Positions 63,585 to 64,000 of a stretch of DNA of 64,000 nt are shown one piece after another (position 1 is the first letter of the stretch; each line of letters begins with the position of its first letter). The notes beneath the pieces are model-generated. The model saw only the letters and a program-made list of their open reading frames with translations. It did not search any database and had not been told where the DNA came from. Position numbers and translations under genes: made by a program. This stretch comes from Nansenia antarctica (lineage: Eukaryota; Chordata; Actinopteri; Argentiniformes; Microstomatidae), in contig OZ022341.1 of assembly GCA_963989245.1 (NCBI GenBank), positions 72,341,118 to 72,405,117 of the forward strand, written 5' to 3'.

Positions 63585-64000
63585 ACGATTTACTAGTCTA
63601 AGACATGATTTACTAGTCTAAGTGACATGGTTTACTAGTCTAACTGACATGGTTTACTAGTCTATGACATGGTTTACTAGTCTAACTGACATGGTTTACT
63701 AGTCTAACTGACATGGTTTACTAGTCTAAGACATGGTTTACTAGTCTAACTGACATGGTTTACTAGTCTAACTGACAGGGTTTACTAGTCTAACTGACAT
63801 GGTTTACTAGTCTAAGACATGGTTTACTAGTCTAACTGACAGGGTTTACTAGTCTAACTGACATGGTTTACTAGTCTAACTGACATGGTTTACTAGTCTA
63901 ACTGACATGGTTTACTAGTCTAACTGACATGGTTTACTAGTCTAACTGACAGGGTTTACTAGTCTAACTGACATGGTTTACTAGTCTAACTGACATGGTT
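63585..64000 (+). repeat. 22-bp minisatellite running off the window
   Basis: Unit ACATGGTTTACTAGTCTAAC TG, about 19 copies, some 17-19 bp long because the ACTG block is deleted. It continues beyond 64000. Confidence 0.92.

Noticed and set aside
1..64000. CRISPR-like arrays, since many direct repeats have regular spacing
   Set aside because: Spacers are repeat-derived, not unique; there are no cas genes, and the DNA is vertebrate.

Overview
The window is nuclear DNA from a ray-finned fish (teleost). The evidence is split vertebrate-type coding exons with GT..AG introns, an F-type lectin family, and a typical fish mobilome (Tc1-like, hAT, pogo/Tigger, L2 and DIRS elements) in DNA very rich in (TG)n, (TC)n and minisatellites. 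No bacterial operons, rRNA or CRISPR are visible. I cannot name the species from sequence alone.

Region 1 (1-7333): transposon-rich DNA and very long simple repeats. It holds a tRNA-derived SINE, a hAT element with a clean 8-bp target duplication, CT-rich tracts and a 1.3-kb minisatellite. I read it as upstream intron of the main gene, whose first exons (JmjN and ARID domains) are not in the window.

Region 2 (7334-40530): one large plus-strand gene, a KDM5-family histone H3K4 demethylase, best read as kdm5c. I resolve 21 coding exons with matching splice phases, encoding about 1389 residues from just before PHD1 to the stop codon. In order they encode PHD1, the JmjC catalytic domain (H-x-E and distal H intact), the C5HC2 zinc finger, the PLU-1 helical region, PHD2 and a basic tail. 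The introns hold a pogo/Tigger remnant, two back-to-back Tc1-like elements, a complete-looking DIRS retroelement with its internal complementary region, several hAT elements, and LINE fragments.

Region 3 (40560-47600): minisatellite, a decayed hAT-type transposase gene, F-type lectin exon fragments on the minus strand, and a 2.5-kb L2-type LINE with an intact 695-codon frame.

Region 4 (47600-57000): five phase-compatible plus-strand exons of a small Ser/Pro-rich membrane protein. A stranded SUN-domain exon lies in the fourth intron, truncated exactly where a repeat copy ends. I infer a SUN-like (LINC complex) gene or its remnant.

Region 5 (57000-64000): minisatellites, a second minus-strand F-type lectin gene fragment whose terminal exon is interrupted by a hAT element with an 8-bp target duplication, and a 22-bp tandem array that runs off the window.

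The most striking pattern is in kdm5c. More than half of its exons have 20-60 bp of their splice-site edge (exon end plus donor, or acceptor plus exon start) copied two to fourteen times into the neighbouring intron, usually with microsatellite between copies. This is either an unusual mode of intron growth that multiplies splice sites, or an assembly artefact. It can be tested directly.
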